In this document: positions 48,859 to 64,000 of the stretch, in pieces
How the letters are laid out: each line of letters opens with the position of its first letter
Position numbering within the stretch: the stretch's first letter is position 1
From: Bordetella genomosp. 13
Lineage (GTDB): Bacteria; Pseudomonadota; Gammaproteobacteria; Burkholderiales; Burkholderiaceae_B
DNA: 64,000 bases
Direction of reading: 5' to 3'
NCBI RefSeq assembly: GCF_002119665.1
Contig: NZ_CP021111.1
Location: 5,208,001 to 5,272,000, forward strand
The notes under the pieces: model-generated
Databases searched by the model: none
What the model saw: the letters and a program-made list of their open reading frames with translations, nothing else
Told to the model about the DNA's origin: nothing
Made by a program: the position numbers and the translations under genes

Positions 48859-49208
48859 GACCTTTGAAATCCCTTTTACGTACCACTGGAAGTACTTTGA
48901 GTACTGGCGACCCCCCGACGCCGGATGCCGTGGCGCCTGGCGGAGGCAGTTCACGCTACGCGCATAAAACCGCCTCGAACGTCGCATACGTAAAAGAGCG
49001 GGCCTTGCGGGTTTTGCATGAACTATCTTGCACAACAAGCATGACTATCATCTGCGCGCCTGCCGTCGATTCCCGTCCCGGTTGTGCGGCCGGGGAGTTC
49101 TTCGGGGCAGGTGTGGTGCGCGAGAGACTGGAAAGTCTCGTCGCAGGCCGGGTATCGCGGAGGGCCCGCGCCATAGCCTTTTCGCGCAGATGAAGTAGCG
49201 AGCCCGAG
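48859..49208 (-). promoter_or_regulatory. Long leader of the rpsL (str) unit
   Basis: About 340 nt lie between the predicted start near 49202 and rpsL. The leader includes a hairpin CGAGACT / AGTCTC at about 49121-49140. No ORF with coding character is visible. The predicted start is preceded by a GC-rich discriminator (CTCGGGC), as seen at stringently controlled promoters. Confidence 0.45.
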
Positions 49209-49237
49209 AGGTTAGCCCAAAAGCGCCGGATTGTCAA
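49209..49237 (-). promoter_or_regulatory. Sigma70 promoter of the str unit
   Basis: On the minus strand a consensus -35 TTGACA (49232-49237), a 17 nt spacer and TAACCT (49209-49214) point to rpsL. The -35 match is perfect, and there is no other strong candidate in the interval. Confidence 0.8.
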
Positions 49238-49328
49238 AGTTGCTATGCAGCAACGCGACGGGCGCACGCCTTGGGAGATGTGCGAATGAGATACGCGGAT
49301 GAAATACGCGGACGAGATGCCCGGACGA

Positions 49329-50036
49329 TCAGGGATTGGCGAACAGGTATCCGCTGCCGTACACCGTTCGGATCGGCAGGGCCACGCCGGCCAGTTCGGC
49401 CTTGCGGCGCAGGCGGCTGATGATGACGTCGATGCTGCGCGCGCCCGTGGTGCGCCCGGCGTCGCCGTCGCTGGCCAGTTGCGCAGCCAGTTCGGTGCGG
49501 CCGATGGAACGCCCGGACAGGTCCAGCAGGGCGCGGACGATCAGGCGTTCATTGGCCGACAGCGACAGTTGCACGCCGGACGGCGCGGCGAGCGTCCAGT
49601 CCTGGTCGCGCAGTTCCCAGCGTCCGGTATCGGTGGGCACCCCCGGACCGACCACGTCGCTGACCGCGGGCAGCAGCCGGCGCGCCAGGGCGATCGCCAG
49701 GCAGGCAAGCTCGCGTTCGTCCACCGGATCGGGCAGACAGGCGTCCGCGCCGCTCTGCAGGCAGCGCAGGCGAGCTTCCAGGTTCAACTGGGGCCCCACG
49801 ACGATGACGCCCAGGTCCGCGGCGCTGCGCAGGCGGGCGATCACGGCGTAGCCCAGCTCGCCGAGTTCGCTCAGGTCCAGCGCCACGATGTGGCAGTCCG
49901 TCTCGTCCAGCAGGCCGAACAGCTCGAGCGGCGTGGCGCAGCCTCGCGCGACGACGCCGGCACGGCCCAGGGCGGCAAGCGAGCGCTGCCGATAGTCGCC
50001 GTCGGGCGACATGATCAGAATGGTGAGGTGCTTCAT
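49329..50036 (-). CDS. Response-regulator-like transcription factor with degenerate receiver
   Basis: The 235 aa protein has an N-terminal receiver-like domain (about 1-115) and an OmpR/PhoB-type winged helix (about 140-235, RSIDVIISRLRRKAEL, then IRTVYGSGYLF). The receiver keeps the phospho-acceptor position (VALDLSELG), but the usual acidic pair after strand 1 is replaced by MSPDGD, and the conserved Lys of the KP motif is missing (CLPDPVDE). It may act without canonical phosphorylation. I chose ATG 50036 (MKHLTILIMSP), which matches a receiver start; the frame extends ten codons further. It is divergent from the two-component pair at 50284. Confidence 0.82.
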   Translation of the reverse strand: MKHLTILIMSPDGDYRQRSLAALGRAGVVARGCATPLELFGLLDETDCHIVALDLSELGELGYAVIARLRSAADLGVIVVGPQLNLEARLRCLQSGADACLPDPVDERELACLAIALARRLLPAVSDVVGPGVPTDTGRWELRDQDWTLAAPSGVQLSLSANERLIVRALLDLSGRSIGRTELAAQLASDGDAGRTTGARSIDVIISRLRRKAELAGVALPIRTVYGSGYLFANP

Positions 50037-50283
50037 TTTGATCTCGCTGTGCCCGCTCGATGCCACGGAGGGGCAACGCGGGTCCGATACAACGCAAGTG
50101 ATACAGTGTGGCGGGTCATTGCGTGATACATCCAGTCAAGATCCGTCAATTTTGCAATGATTGACAGTTGTATCGGATGCGCCGCTTTGTAACGGGGAGC
50201 CTGCGGTATCATCGTCCGGACAAACGGTCGGACCCTCTTTTCGGGCCCGCGCCTCCTTCGTCCACAACGAAAGCCAAGAACCG
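50037..50283. promoter_or_regulatory. Divergent regulatory region with repeated GATACA motif
   Basis: Between the two regulators there are four GATACA/TGTATC motifs: TCCGATACAAC (50083-50093), GTGATACA (50098-50105 and 50123-50130, 25 bp apart) and GTTGTATCGGA (50167-50177). The first and last are an exact 11 bp inverted repeat. A consensus -35 TTGACA at 50161-50166 faces the plus-strand regulator but lacks a good -10, as expected for an activated promoter. These look like response-regulator binding sites. Confidence 0.5.
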
Positions 50284-51000
50284 ATGAAGATCGCGTCGCT
50301 AGAGGACGATCTCGACCAGGCCCGCCACATCCGGCAGACCCTCACGGGCGCCGGGTACGAGTGCGACAGTTTCCAGCTCAGCGTCGATCTGCTGGCTGCC
50401 ATGCGCGCCAACGAATACGACCTCGTCCTGCTGGACTGGCAGTTGCCCGACATGGACGGCGACGAAGTGCTGCGCCAGCTGCGCGCCAATTTCGGCTACG
50501 CGGTGCCCGTGATCTTCGTCACCAGCCGCAATCAAGAGGAAGACCTGGTGCGCGGCCTGCAGGCCGGCGCCGATGACTATATCGCCAAGCCGCTGCGCCA
50601 GGCCGAACTGCTGGCGCGGGTCGCCGCGCTGCTCAGACGAGCCCAGCCCGCGCCTTCCGCGCACGCCCCCTTCACCGTGGCGGCTTACCGCATCGAGCCC
50701 GGCGAGCGCAGCATCCTGCTGCAGGGCCATAAGGCGCCGCTGGCGCCCAAGGAATTCGAGCTGGCGCTGCTGTTCTTTCGCAACGTGGGGCGCCTGCTGT
50801 CGCGCGACCTGCTCGCCGAAAGCGTCTGGAATCGCGAGATCCCCGCCACCTCGCGCACGCTGGATACGCACTTGTCCAACATCCGCCAGAAGCTGCAGCT
50901 CAGGCCGCAGCACGGCGTACGCCTGACTTCCTCATACGCATTGGGGTACCGCCTCGACCTGGTCCCTCCGGAAGAAGCGGGCACCGCTCACGGCGCATAA
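50284..51000 (+). CDS. OmpR/PhoB-family response regulator
   Basis: The 238 aa protein has a complete receiver: acidic pair in SLEDDL, phospho-acceptor Asp in LVLLDWQLPD (about residue 51), and Lys in YIAKPL (about 101). It is followed by a winged-helix domain (about 130-230, RTLDTHLSNIRQKL, then SYALGYRL). ATG 50284 is supported by the receiver start; an upstream frame to 50161 has no similarity. The CHASE2 kinase starts 4 bp downstream and is its likely partner. Confidence 0.92.
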   Translation: MKIASLEDDLDQARHIRQTLTGAGYECDSFQLSVDLLAAMRANEYDLVLLDWQLPDMDGDEVLRQLRANFGYAVPVIFVTSRNQEEDLVRGLQAGADDYIAKPLRQAELLARVAALLRRAQPAPSAHAPFTVAAYRIEPGERSILLQGHKAPLAPKEFELALLFFRNVGRLLSRDLLAESVWNREIPATSRTLDTHLSNIRQKLQLRPQHGVRLTSSYALGYRLDLVPPEEAGTAHGA

Positions 51001-51004
51001 GCCC

Positions 51005-53314
51005 GTGCGCCGGACCGGTTCCTATTCGGCCATCCTTCTCGTAGGGTTGTTGACGCTCATCGCGGCCCTGCTGGGCTCGATGAACGGCATGGGGCGCTTC
51101 GACCAGGCCTTCTACGACCGCGCCGTCGTGGCGGCCGAAAGGCCCGCTTCCCAGGACATCCTGCTGGTCACGATCGACGCGCCCACGATCGAATCGCTGG
51201 GCCGCGGCCCCTTGAACCCCGCCGTCCATGCCGCACTGCTCGAGCGGCTGGGCGGTGCCCGCGCCGTGGCACTGGATTTCGACTTCAGCGCCCCCGACGG
51301 CGCCGCGCCGGACAGCGATGCGGTCCTGGCGCGGGCGATCCGTCAGCACGGCCGGGTGGTCCTGCCCGCGATGCTGAGTCCCCTGCCCCGGCCCACCTCG
51401 GTCCAGCCGCCGGTCGCGCGGTTGGGCGAAGCCGCGGCGGCGCTGGGGTTCGCCAACGTCGTACCGGATGCCGATGGCGTCGTGCGCCATGCGACCTGGC
51501 GCGCCGCCTTGCGCGATGGTGTGTGGCCGCACATGGCGCTGGCCATGCTCGAGGCGGGAGGCGAAGGCGACCGGGCGCGGCGGCTGGTGTCGCGCCTGGA
51601 TGCGTCGGGCGTCGGCGGCATACCGTACGCGGGGCCGCCCGGCCATCTGCGCACCGTCTCTTATCTGCAGTTGCTGCAGGGCCGCGTGCCGGCCGACTGG
51701 ATACAGGACAGGTACGCGCTGGTGGGCAACGGCAGCGAAGTCGGGGAGGCATACCGCACCCCGGGCGCGCTGCCCGCGCGCGGCATGTCGGGGGTGGAGA
51801 TACTGGGCAACATGATCCAGGCCGCGCGCGACGACATCGTGATCCGCCCGGCGCCCAACTGGCTGAACGCGCTGGCCTGTGCGCTGCCGGTGCTGCTGCT
51901 GTGCCTGGCCTTGCGCTACCTGCCGCCGCGCGGCGCACTGCTGCTCACGGGCGTGATGTTCGTCGCCGTACTGGCCGGCGCATTCCTCGCGCTGCGCTAC
52001 GTGCAGCTGTGGTTCGCGCCGTCCGCGGCATTGCTGGGGCTGGCCCTGAGCTATCCGCTATGGAGCTGGCGCGGCCAGGAGACCGTGCTGCGCTACATGG
52101 ATCATGAACTGAAGCGGCTGCGACGCGAGTATCCCCCCATCCTGGGCGAGGCCCGCTCGCCGGCGCTGGGTACCAACTGGTCGGTGGAAGACCGCCTCGA
52201 TCAGCTGCGCCAGGCGCTGACGCGCGTGCGCAACCTGCGCCGCTTTCTCGCCGACAGCCTGGACGGCATTCCCGACGTCACGCTGGTATTCGACGCCGGC
52301 GGACGATTGCAGTTCTGCAACCGCGCGGCGTTGGACTACTTCCGGGGCCTGGGCGTGCGCGCGCCGCGCAACGGCCAGCCGGCCGCGTGGCTGATGGAGA
52401 AGATCGTCGCCGACGCGGACGCCCGCGCCGACATCAACCGCGCGCTGCACGAACTGCGGCCCGACGAGCGCGAGGCGCCGTGGAGCCTGGACCTGGAAGT
52501 GCTGGACTACACCGGCCGCAACTTCATCGTGAAGTGCGCGCCCATCCGCACCGACGAAGGCACCTACGCCGGCAGCGTGGTGACGCTGAACGACATCACC
52601 GCCATCCGCCAGGCCGAGCGCAAGCGCGAGGAGACCCTGCGCTTCGTGTCGCACGACATGCGGGCGCCGCAGAATTCCATCCTGGCGCTGGTCGATCTGA
52701 ATCGCGGTCGGCAGCAGGACGCCGGCGCCCAGCACGAGGCCTGGACGCGCATCGGCCAGCTGGCGAACCGCACCCTGCGGCTGGTGGACGATTTCGTGCA
52801 GCTGACCCGCGCCGAGTCGCTGCACATCGGCCAGGCCCGGGTAGACCTGACGGCGCTGCTGCTAGATGCCATGGACGACGTATGGGCGCTGGCCCAGGCG
52901 CGCGGCATCACGCTGGAGGCTCCCCGGGAATTGCCCCAGGCCTTCGTGCGCGGCGACCATGCGCTGCTGCGGCGGGCGCTGACCAACCTGTTGGACAACG
53001 CGATCAAGTACACGGCGGCGGGCGGCCACGTGCGCGCAACGCTGGAGGAGGAAGCCGGCAGCTGGTCCGTGTCCATCGTCGACGACGGCGTGGGCATCGC
53101 GGCCGCCGACCTGCCGCATCTCTTCCAGGCGTTTTCACGCGTGGGCCCCACGGCCCGAGCGGACAGCGGCGCGGGCCTGGGCCTGGCGTTCGTGCACACG
53201 GTGGCCTCGCGCCACGGCGGCGCCGTCCGGGTGGACAGCCGGCCCGGCAGGGGATCGACCTTCACCCTCGGTCTGCCCGCGGATCTGGCGGAAGACGACG
53301 AGACCGGCGACTGA
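51005..53314 (+). CDS. CHASE2-domain sensor histidine kinase
   Basis: The 769 aa membrane kinase has an N-terminal TM (about 8-26), a periplasmic CHASE2 domain (about 30-275, PASQDILLVTIDAPTIESLG) and three clustered TMs (about 280-350). A PAS-like region (about 405-515) leads into the HisKA box RFVSHDMRAPQNSI (His about 552) and a HATPase with N-box NLLDNAIKYT, G1 DDGVGI and G2 GAGLGLAF. The start is GTG 51005, 4 bp after the regulator stop. CHASE2 senses an unknown extracytoplasmic signal. Confidence 0.9.
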   Translation: MRRTGSYSAILLVGLLTLIAALLGSMNGMGRFDQAFYDRAVVAAERPASQDILLVTIDAPTIESLGRGPLNPAVHAALLERLGGARAVALDFDFSAPDGAAPDSDAVLARAIRQHGRVVLPAMLSPLPRPTSVQPPVARLGEAAAALGFANVVPDADGVVRHATWRAALRDGVWPHMALAMLEAGGEGDRARRLVSRLDASGVGGIPYAGPPGHLRTVSYLQLLQGRVPADWIQDRYALVGNGSEVGEAYRTPGALPARGMSGVEILGNMIQAARDDIVIRPAPNWLNALACALPVLLLCLALRYLPPRGALLLTGVMFVAVLAGAFLALRYVQLWFAPSAALLGLALSYPLWSWRGQETVLRYMDHELKRLRREYPPILGEARSPALGTNWSVEDRLDQLRQALTRVRNLRRFLADSLDGIPDVTLVFDAGGRLQFCNRAALDYFRGLGVRAPRNGQPAAWLMEKIVADADARADINRALHELRPDEREAPWSLDLEVLDYTGRNFIVKCAPIRTDEGTYAGSVVTLNDITAIRQAERKREETLRFVSHDMRAPQNSILALVDLNRGRQQDAGAQHEAWTRIGQLANRTLRLVDDFVQLTRAESLHIGQARVDLTALLLDAMDDVWALAQARGITLEAPRELPQAFVRGDHALLRRALTNLLDNAIKYTAAGGHVRATLEEEAGSWSVSIVDDGVGIAAADLPHLFQAFSRVGPTARADSGAGLGLAFVHTVASRHGGAVRVDSRPGRGSTFTLGLPADLAEDDETGD

Positions 53315-53343
53315 CGCCGATTCGCCACGTCGGTCGGCCGCGT

Positions 53344-54615
53344 TCAGTCGAAGCTGTGCGACAGCACGGTCGGGCGCCCTTCGCGCACCGTCAGGGTGCC
53401 GCGGTACGGCGGCAGGTTGGCGTTGCGCACCACCACGCTGTACTGGCCCGGCGGCAGGCGGATTTCCTTCAGCGGCGGACTGACGCCGCGGCGCACGCCG
53501 TTGATCCATACCTCGCCCCACGGCTGCACATTGACGCGCACGCGCACCCACGGGACGGGCGAGGTGATGGGCGGCGGCGTCTCGGCCTCGGGTTTTTCCT
53601 CGGCGGCGTCGGGCTGCGTCCCCGCCGGCGCGGGCTCGGTGGGCGCGGCCTCGGCGGCTGCGGGCGCGGTCTCGACGGCCAGTGCGCGAGCCGACAAGGT
53701 AGCCAGGCCCGGCGGTTCTGGCGGTTCGGCCGGGTCTTCGTCGTAGTCCGGCTCCGAGCCCACCGGAGCGACCGAGCCATTGCGTGCCGCGCGGGATCCT
53801 TCGCCCGCCTGCGGACTGCCCGGCGGCGCCACCTCGGACCGCGTGATGACGCTGCTGCTGGGCGGCGCGGCCAGGCGGTTCCACCAGTAGGCGCCCACCC
53901 CCGCGCCCACCGCGATCAGCAACAGGGCCAGCAGCAGGGTGCGCAGCCCCGGGCGGGCCGGTTCGGAATGCACCATGGGCGGCTGGACGGGCGGCGGCGG
54001 AGGCGGCAAGGGTTCGGCTGCCGCGGCCACCATCGCGACGGGGATCTCGAGCTGCTGGGTGAATTCTTCGAGCGTCTGCGGGCGATTGCGCGGATCCACT
54101 GACAAGCCGACGTCGAGTCCGCGCAGGAAGGCCGGGTCGTACTTGGACAGATCGCGGTCGGCCAGCGGCCGGTAGGCATCTTCACCGACGCGTTCGGAGG
54201 CCGGCGGCGGCCGCATGCCGGTGACCAGCGAGTGCGCCACGGCGCTCAGCGCATAGATGTCGGTCCAGGGTCCGCGCGGCCACTGCGGGCCGGTGTGGTA
54301 CAGCTCCGGCGGCGCATAGCCGGGCTCCGGCATGCCGGCGAGCGGCTCTCCTCCATAAGGAGGGCCACCGAGATTCATCAGGTGCGCGCGGCCGGTCTCG
54401 TCCAGCCCGACCGAATGCACGCTGATGTCGGCACGGATCAGCCCCTGGTCGTGCAGCGCCTGCAGCGGCGACACTAGTTCGGCCAGCACGCGCTTGATGC
54501 GCGCCTGCGGCACCCCGCCGGCCGTGGTGGCCGCGATGGCGCTGAGCGGACGATAGGCCAGCGGTGCGGCACCCGCGAAAGGATTACGCTGCGTGGAGTA
54601 ACCAGAAGCGGACAT
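53344..54615 (-). CDS. Truncated pseudokinase with TM and PEGA-like domain
   Basis: The 423 aa protein resembles the C-lobe of Ser/Thr kinases (about residues 35-180). The ATP-binding N-lobe is missing, HRD-K is changed to IRADIS, and DFG reads NLG, although the APPE and WTDIYAL motifs persist. A TM segment (about 215-235) and a Pro/Glu/Ala-rich linker follow, ending in a PEGA-like beta domain (about 345-423, VRVNVQPWGEVWINGVRRGV). It is probably a non-catalytic scaffold. I chose ATG 54615 (MSASGYSTQ) because upstream sequence lacks coding character; no strong ribosome-binding site is visible. It lies between the CHASE2 kinase and the TssQ-like gene. Confidence 0.7.
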   Translation of the reverse strand: MSASGYSTQRNPFAGAAPLAYRPLSAIAATTAGGVPQARIKRVLAELVSPLQALHDQGLIRADISVHSVGLDETGRAHLMNLGGPPYGGEPLAGMPEPGYAPPELYHTGPQWPRGPWTDIYALSAVAHSLVTGMRPPPASERVGEDAYRPLADRDLSKYDPAFLRGLDVGLSVDPRNRPQTLEEFTQQLEIPVAMVAAAAEPLPPPPPPVQPPMVHSEPARPGLRTLLLALLLIAVGAGVGAYWWNRLAAPPSSSVITRSEVAPPGSPQAGEGSRAARNGSVAPVGSEPDYDEDPAEPPEPPGLATLSARALAVETAPAAAEAAPTEPAPAGTQPDAAEEKPEAETPPPITSPVPWVRVRVNVQPWGEVWINGVRRGVSPPLKEIRLPPGQYSVVVRNANLPPYRGTLTVREGRPTVLSHSFD

Positions 54616-54786
54616 GGAGGTGGATATCTGGCGACAGGGACCGCGCCGGCCGCTGTACGGCGCGCCGCGGGCAGGCATAACGGATATTATCCATGCGGGC
54701 ATCCGAGCCGACTGGATGCACCACGAGCCGGCAAGGATATACCAACCTCGTCCCACCCTTCCACTCGCGCAAGCAACACCGAAAAC

Positions 54787-55188
54787 ATGAAGATACGTAT
54801 ATTGCTGTTGTATCTGGTTGTGGTGGGCCTGGCGGGCTGCGCCGGCCCGACCACGTCCGTCCCGCCTGAATCGCCGCCCACGCCCGCCGCGCTCGAGGCC
54901 CTGCAGAAAGTCCGCGCGCAATACGCCGAGGGCAGCTACGGCGAGGTCATCCGGCGCGTTGCCACCTCGGATGAACTGGCGGCGTCATCGCGCGCCGTGC
55001 GCATCGAGGCCTACAAGCTGCAGGCCTTCAGCTACTGCGTCAGCAACTACGCCCAGTTGTGCGAGGACGCCTTCGTGCGCATCCTGCGCATCGATCCCGC
55101 CTACACGCTCGCGCCCAACGAGGCGGGCCATCCCACCTGGGGTCCGGTGTTTCGCAACGCCCAACGCAAGGCGGCCGCGAATCCCTGA
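54787..55188 (+). CDS. TssQ-like small lipoprotein
   Basis: The 133 aa protein has a lipoprotein signal ending LAGC (Cys about residue 18) followed by a TPR-like helical domain (about 40-130, PAALEALQKVRAQYAEGSYG, then FVRILRIDPAYTLAPNEAGH). It resembles the TssQ family of T6SS-associated lipoproteins found in Burkholderiales. That match is from memory of the family pattern, so it is moderate. It is divergent from the pseudokinase gene (171 bp apart) and is followed by a strong bidirectional terminator. Confidence 0.62.
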   Translation: MKIRILLLYLVVVGLAGCAGPTTSVPPESPPTPAALEALQKVRAQYAEGSYGEVIRRVATSDELAASSRAVRIEAYKLQAFSYCVSNYAQLCEDAFVRILRIDPAYTLAPNEAGHPTWGPVFRNAQRKAAANP

Positions 55189-55238
55189 AGCCGTCCCGCG
55201 GTACGCCGCGGCTTGCGCGCGTGCCGGACCAGAAAGTG

Positions 55239-55273
55239 AAAAGGCCGCCGATGCATGCATCGGCGGCCTTTTT
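55239..55273. terminator. Bidirectional terminator between the TssQ-like gene and rpoC
   Basis: A perfect 26 bp palindrome (55243-55268) is flanked by AAAA on the left and TTTTT on the right, so it works in both directions. It lies between two convergent genes, the lipoprotein gene and rpoC. A second GC stem, ACGGCCC / GGGCCGT, at about 55278-55296 lies closer to rpoC. Confidence 0.93.
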
Positions 55274-55325
55274 GCGTACGGCCCGAAAAGGGCCGTAAAC
55301 GGGCGGGACGGGCCCGCCGGAAGGT

Positions 55326-63679
<8,354 letters not shown>

Positions 63680-63736
63680 GAGCACTCCGACTCGAGGTTG
63701 CATGGGCCGTCAACCACGGCCCGGGGTGATACGACT

Positions 63737-63824
63737 CCAGGAAGCCCCTCTGAAACCCTGACCTCAGCAGGGGCTTCCTGGAAACGCAAAAGCCCGGGGA
63801 CTGCAAACTTCGCTGTCCCCGGGC
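63737..63824 (-). promoter_or_regulatory. Double hairpin (attenuator/processing site) between rplL and rpoB
   Basis: Two perfect inverted repeats lie in the rplL-rpoB spacer. The first (63792-63801 with 63815-63824; GCCCGGGGAC / GTCCCCGGGC) is followed on the minus strand by TTTTG. The second is a 13 bp stem (63737-63749 with 63769-63781; CCAGGAAGCCCCT / AGGGGCTTCCTGG). In E. coli this spacer holds a partial terminator and an RNase III site that lower rpoBC expression relative to rplL. The same role is likely here. Confidence 0.75.
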
Positions 63825-63840
63825 AGGTACGACAAGGTCT

Positions 63841-64000
63841 TACTTGACTTCGACCTTGGCGCCAGCTTCTTCCAGCTTCTTCTTGGCGGCTTCGGCATCA
63901 GCCTTGGCCACGCCTTCCTTGACGGGCTTCGGAGCGCCGTCGACCAGATCCTTCGCTTCCTTCAGGCCCAGGCCCGTCAGTTCGCGAACGGCCTTGATGA
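63841..64000 (-). CDS. rplL: 50S ribosomal protein L7/L12 (C-terminal part)
   Basis: This is the 3' end only, running off the window edge. The last 52 residues read [20 protein letters not shown], then [20 protein letters not shown], ending KVEVK. This is the C-terminal domain that recruits translation factors. It precedes rpoB in the usual rplJL-rpoBC order. Confidence 0.95.

Noticed and set aside
48859..49038. Upstream extension of rpsL by 60 codons
   Set aside because: S12 is conserved at 125 aa starting MPTI; the extension lies in the leader and lacks similarity.

Overview
This window is the core ribosomal-protein/RNA-polymerase supercluster of a high-GC betaproteobacterium, most likely a Bordetella or a close Alcaligenaceae relative such as Achromobacter. 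I base this on the GC-rich codon use, the rplL-rpoB-rpoC, rpsL-rpsG-fusA-tuf-rpsJ, rplC-rpsQ, rplN-rpmJ and rpsM-rpsK-rpsD gene order, the long Arg/Gly/Pro tail of ribosomal protein S3, and accessory genes (a filamentous-haemagglutinin-like exoprotein, an orphan VgrG island, branched-chain-amino-acid-type ABC transport) common in that group. The genus is an inference; no species call is possible from sequence reading alone. I saw no rRNA, tRNA, insertion sequence or CRISPR array.

Layout. All housekeeping genes lie on the minus strand and read right to left: the end of rplL, rpoB, rpoC (63.8-55.3 kb); the str unit rpsL-rpsG-fusA-tuf-rpsJ (48.9-44.1 kb); an S10-type unit rplC-rplD-rplW-rplB-rpsS-rplV-rpsC-rplP-rpmC-rpsQ (24.2-19.4 kb); and an spc/alpha unit rplN-rplX-rplE-rpsN-rpsH-rplF-rplR-rpsE-rpmD-rplO-secY-infA-rpmJ-rpsM-rpsK-rpsD (7.5-0.2 kb). 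Three accessory blocks interrupt this series, each at a transcription-unit boundary. Good sigma70-like promoters precede rpsL, rplC and rplN, and intrinsic terminators follow rpsJ and rpsQ.

Block A (about 49.3-55.2 kb, between rpoC and rpsL) is a signalling locus. It holds an atypical response regulator with a degenerate receiver, a canonical OmpR-type regulator, a CHASE2 sensor kinase, a truncated pseudokinase with a membrane anchor and PEGA-like domain, and a small TssQ-like lipoprotein.

Block B (about 24.8-43.9 kb, between rpsJ and rplC) has two parts that converge with only 22 bp between them. One is a plus-strand type VI secretion vgrG island: vgrG, two tandem paralogues encoding Cys-rich anchored proteins with a vestigial gene start between them, two unknown genes, and PAAR. 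The other is a minus-strand unit: an STN/TonB-C-like periplasmic protein, an ECF sigma factor, a FecR-type anti-sigma factor, and a giant (about 3,890 aa) TPS/DUF3739-type exoprotein. I regard this second unit as the best candidate for an under-described system: FecIR-type surface signalling attached to a giant exoprotein rather than to a TonB-dependent iron receptor.

Block C (about 8.0-19.3 kb, between rpsQ and rplN) is metabolic: an LpxO-like Asp/Asn beta-hydroxylase, an aldehyde dehydrogenase, an AraC-type regulator divergent from an alpha/beta hydrolase plus complete Liv-type ABC transporter operon, and a TAP-like lipoprotein hydrolase.
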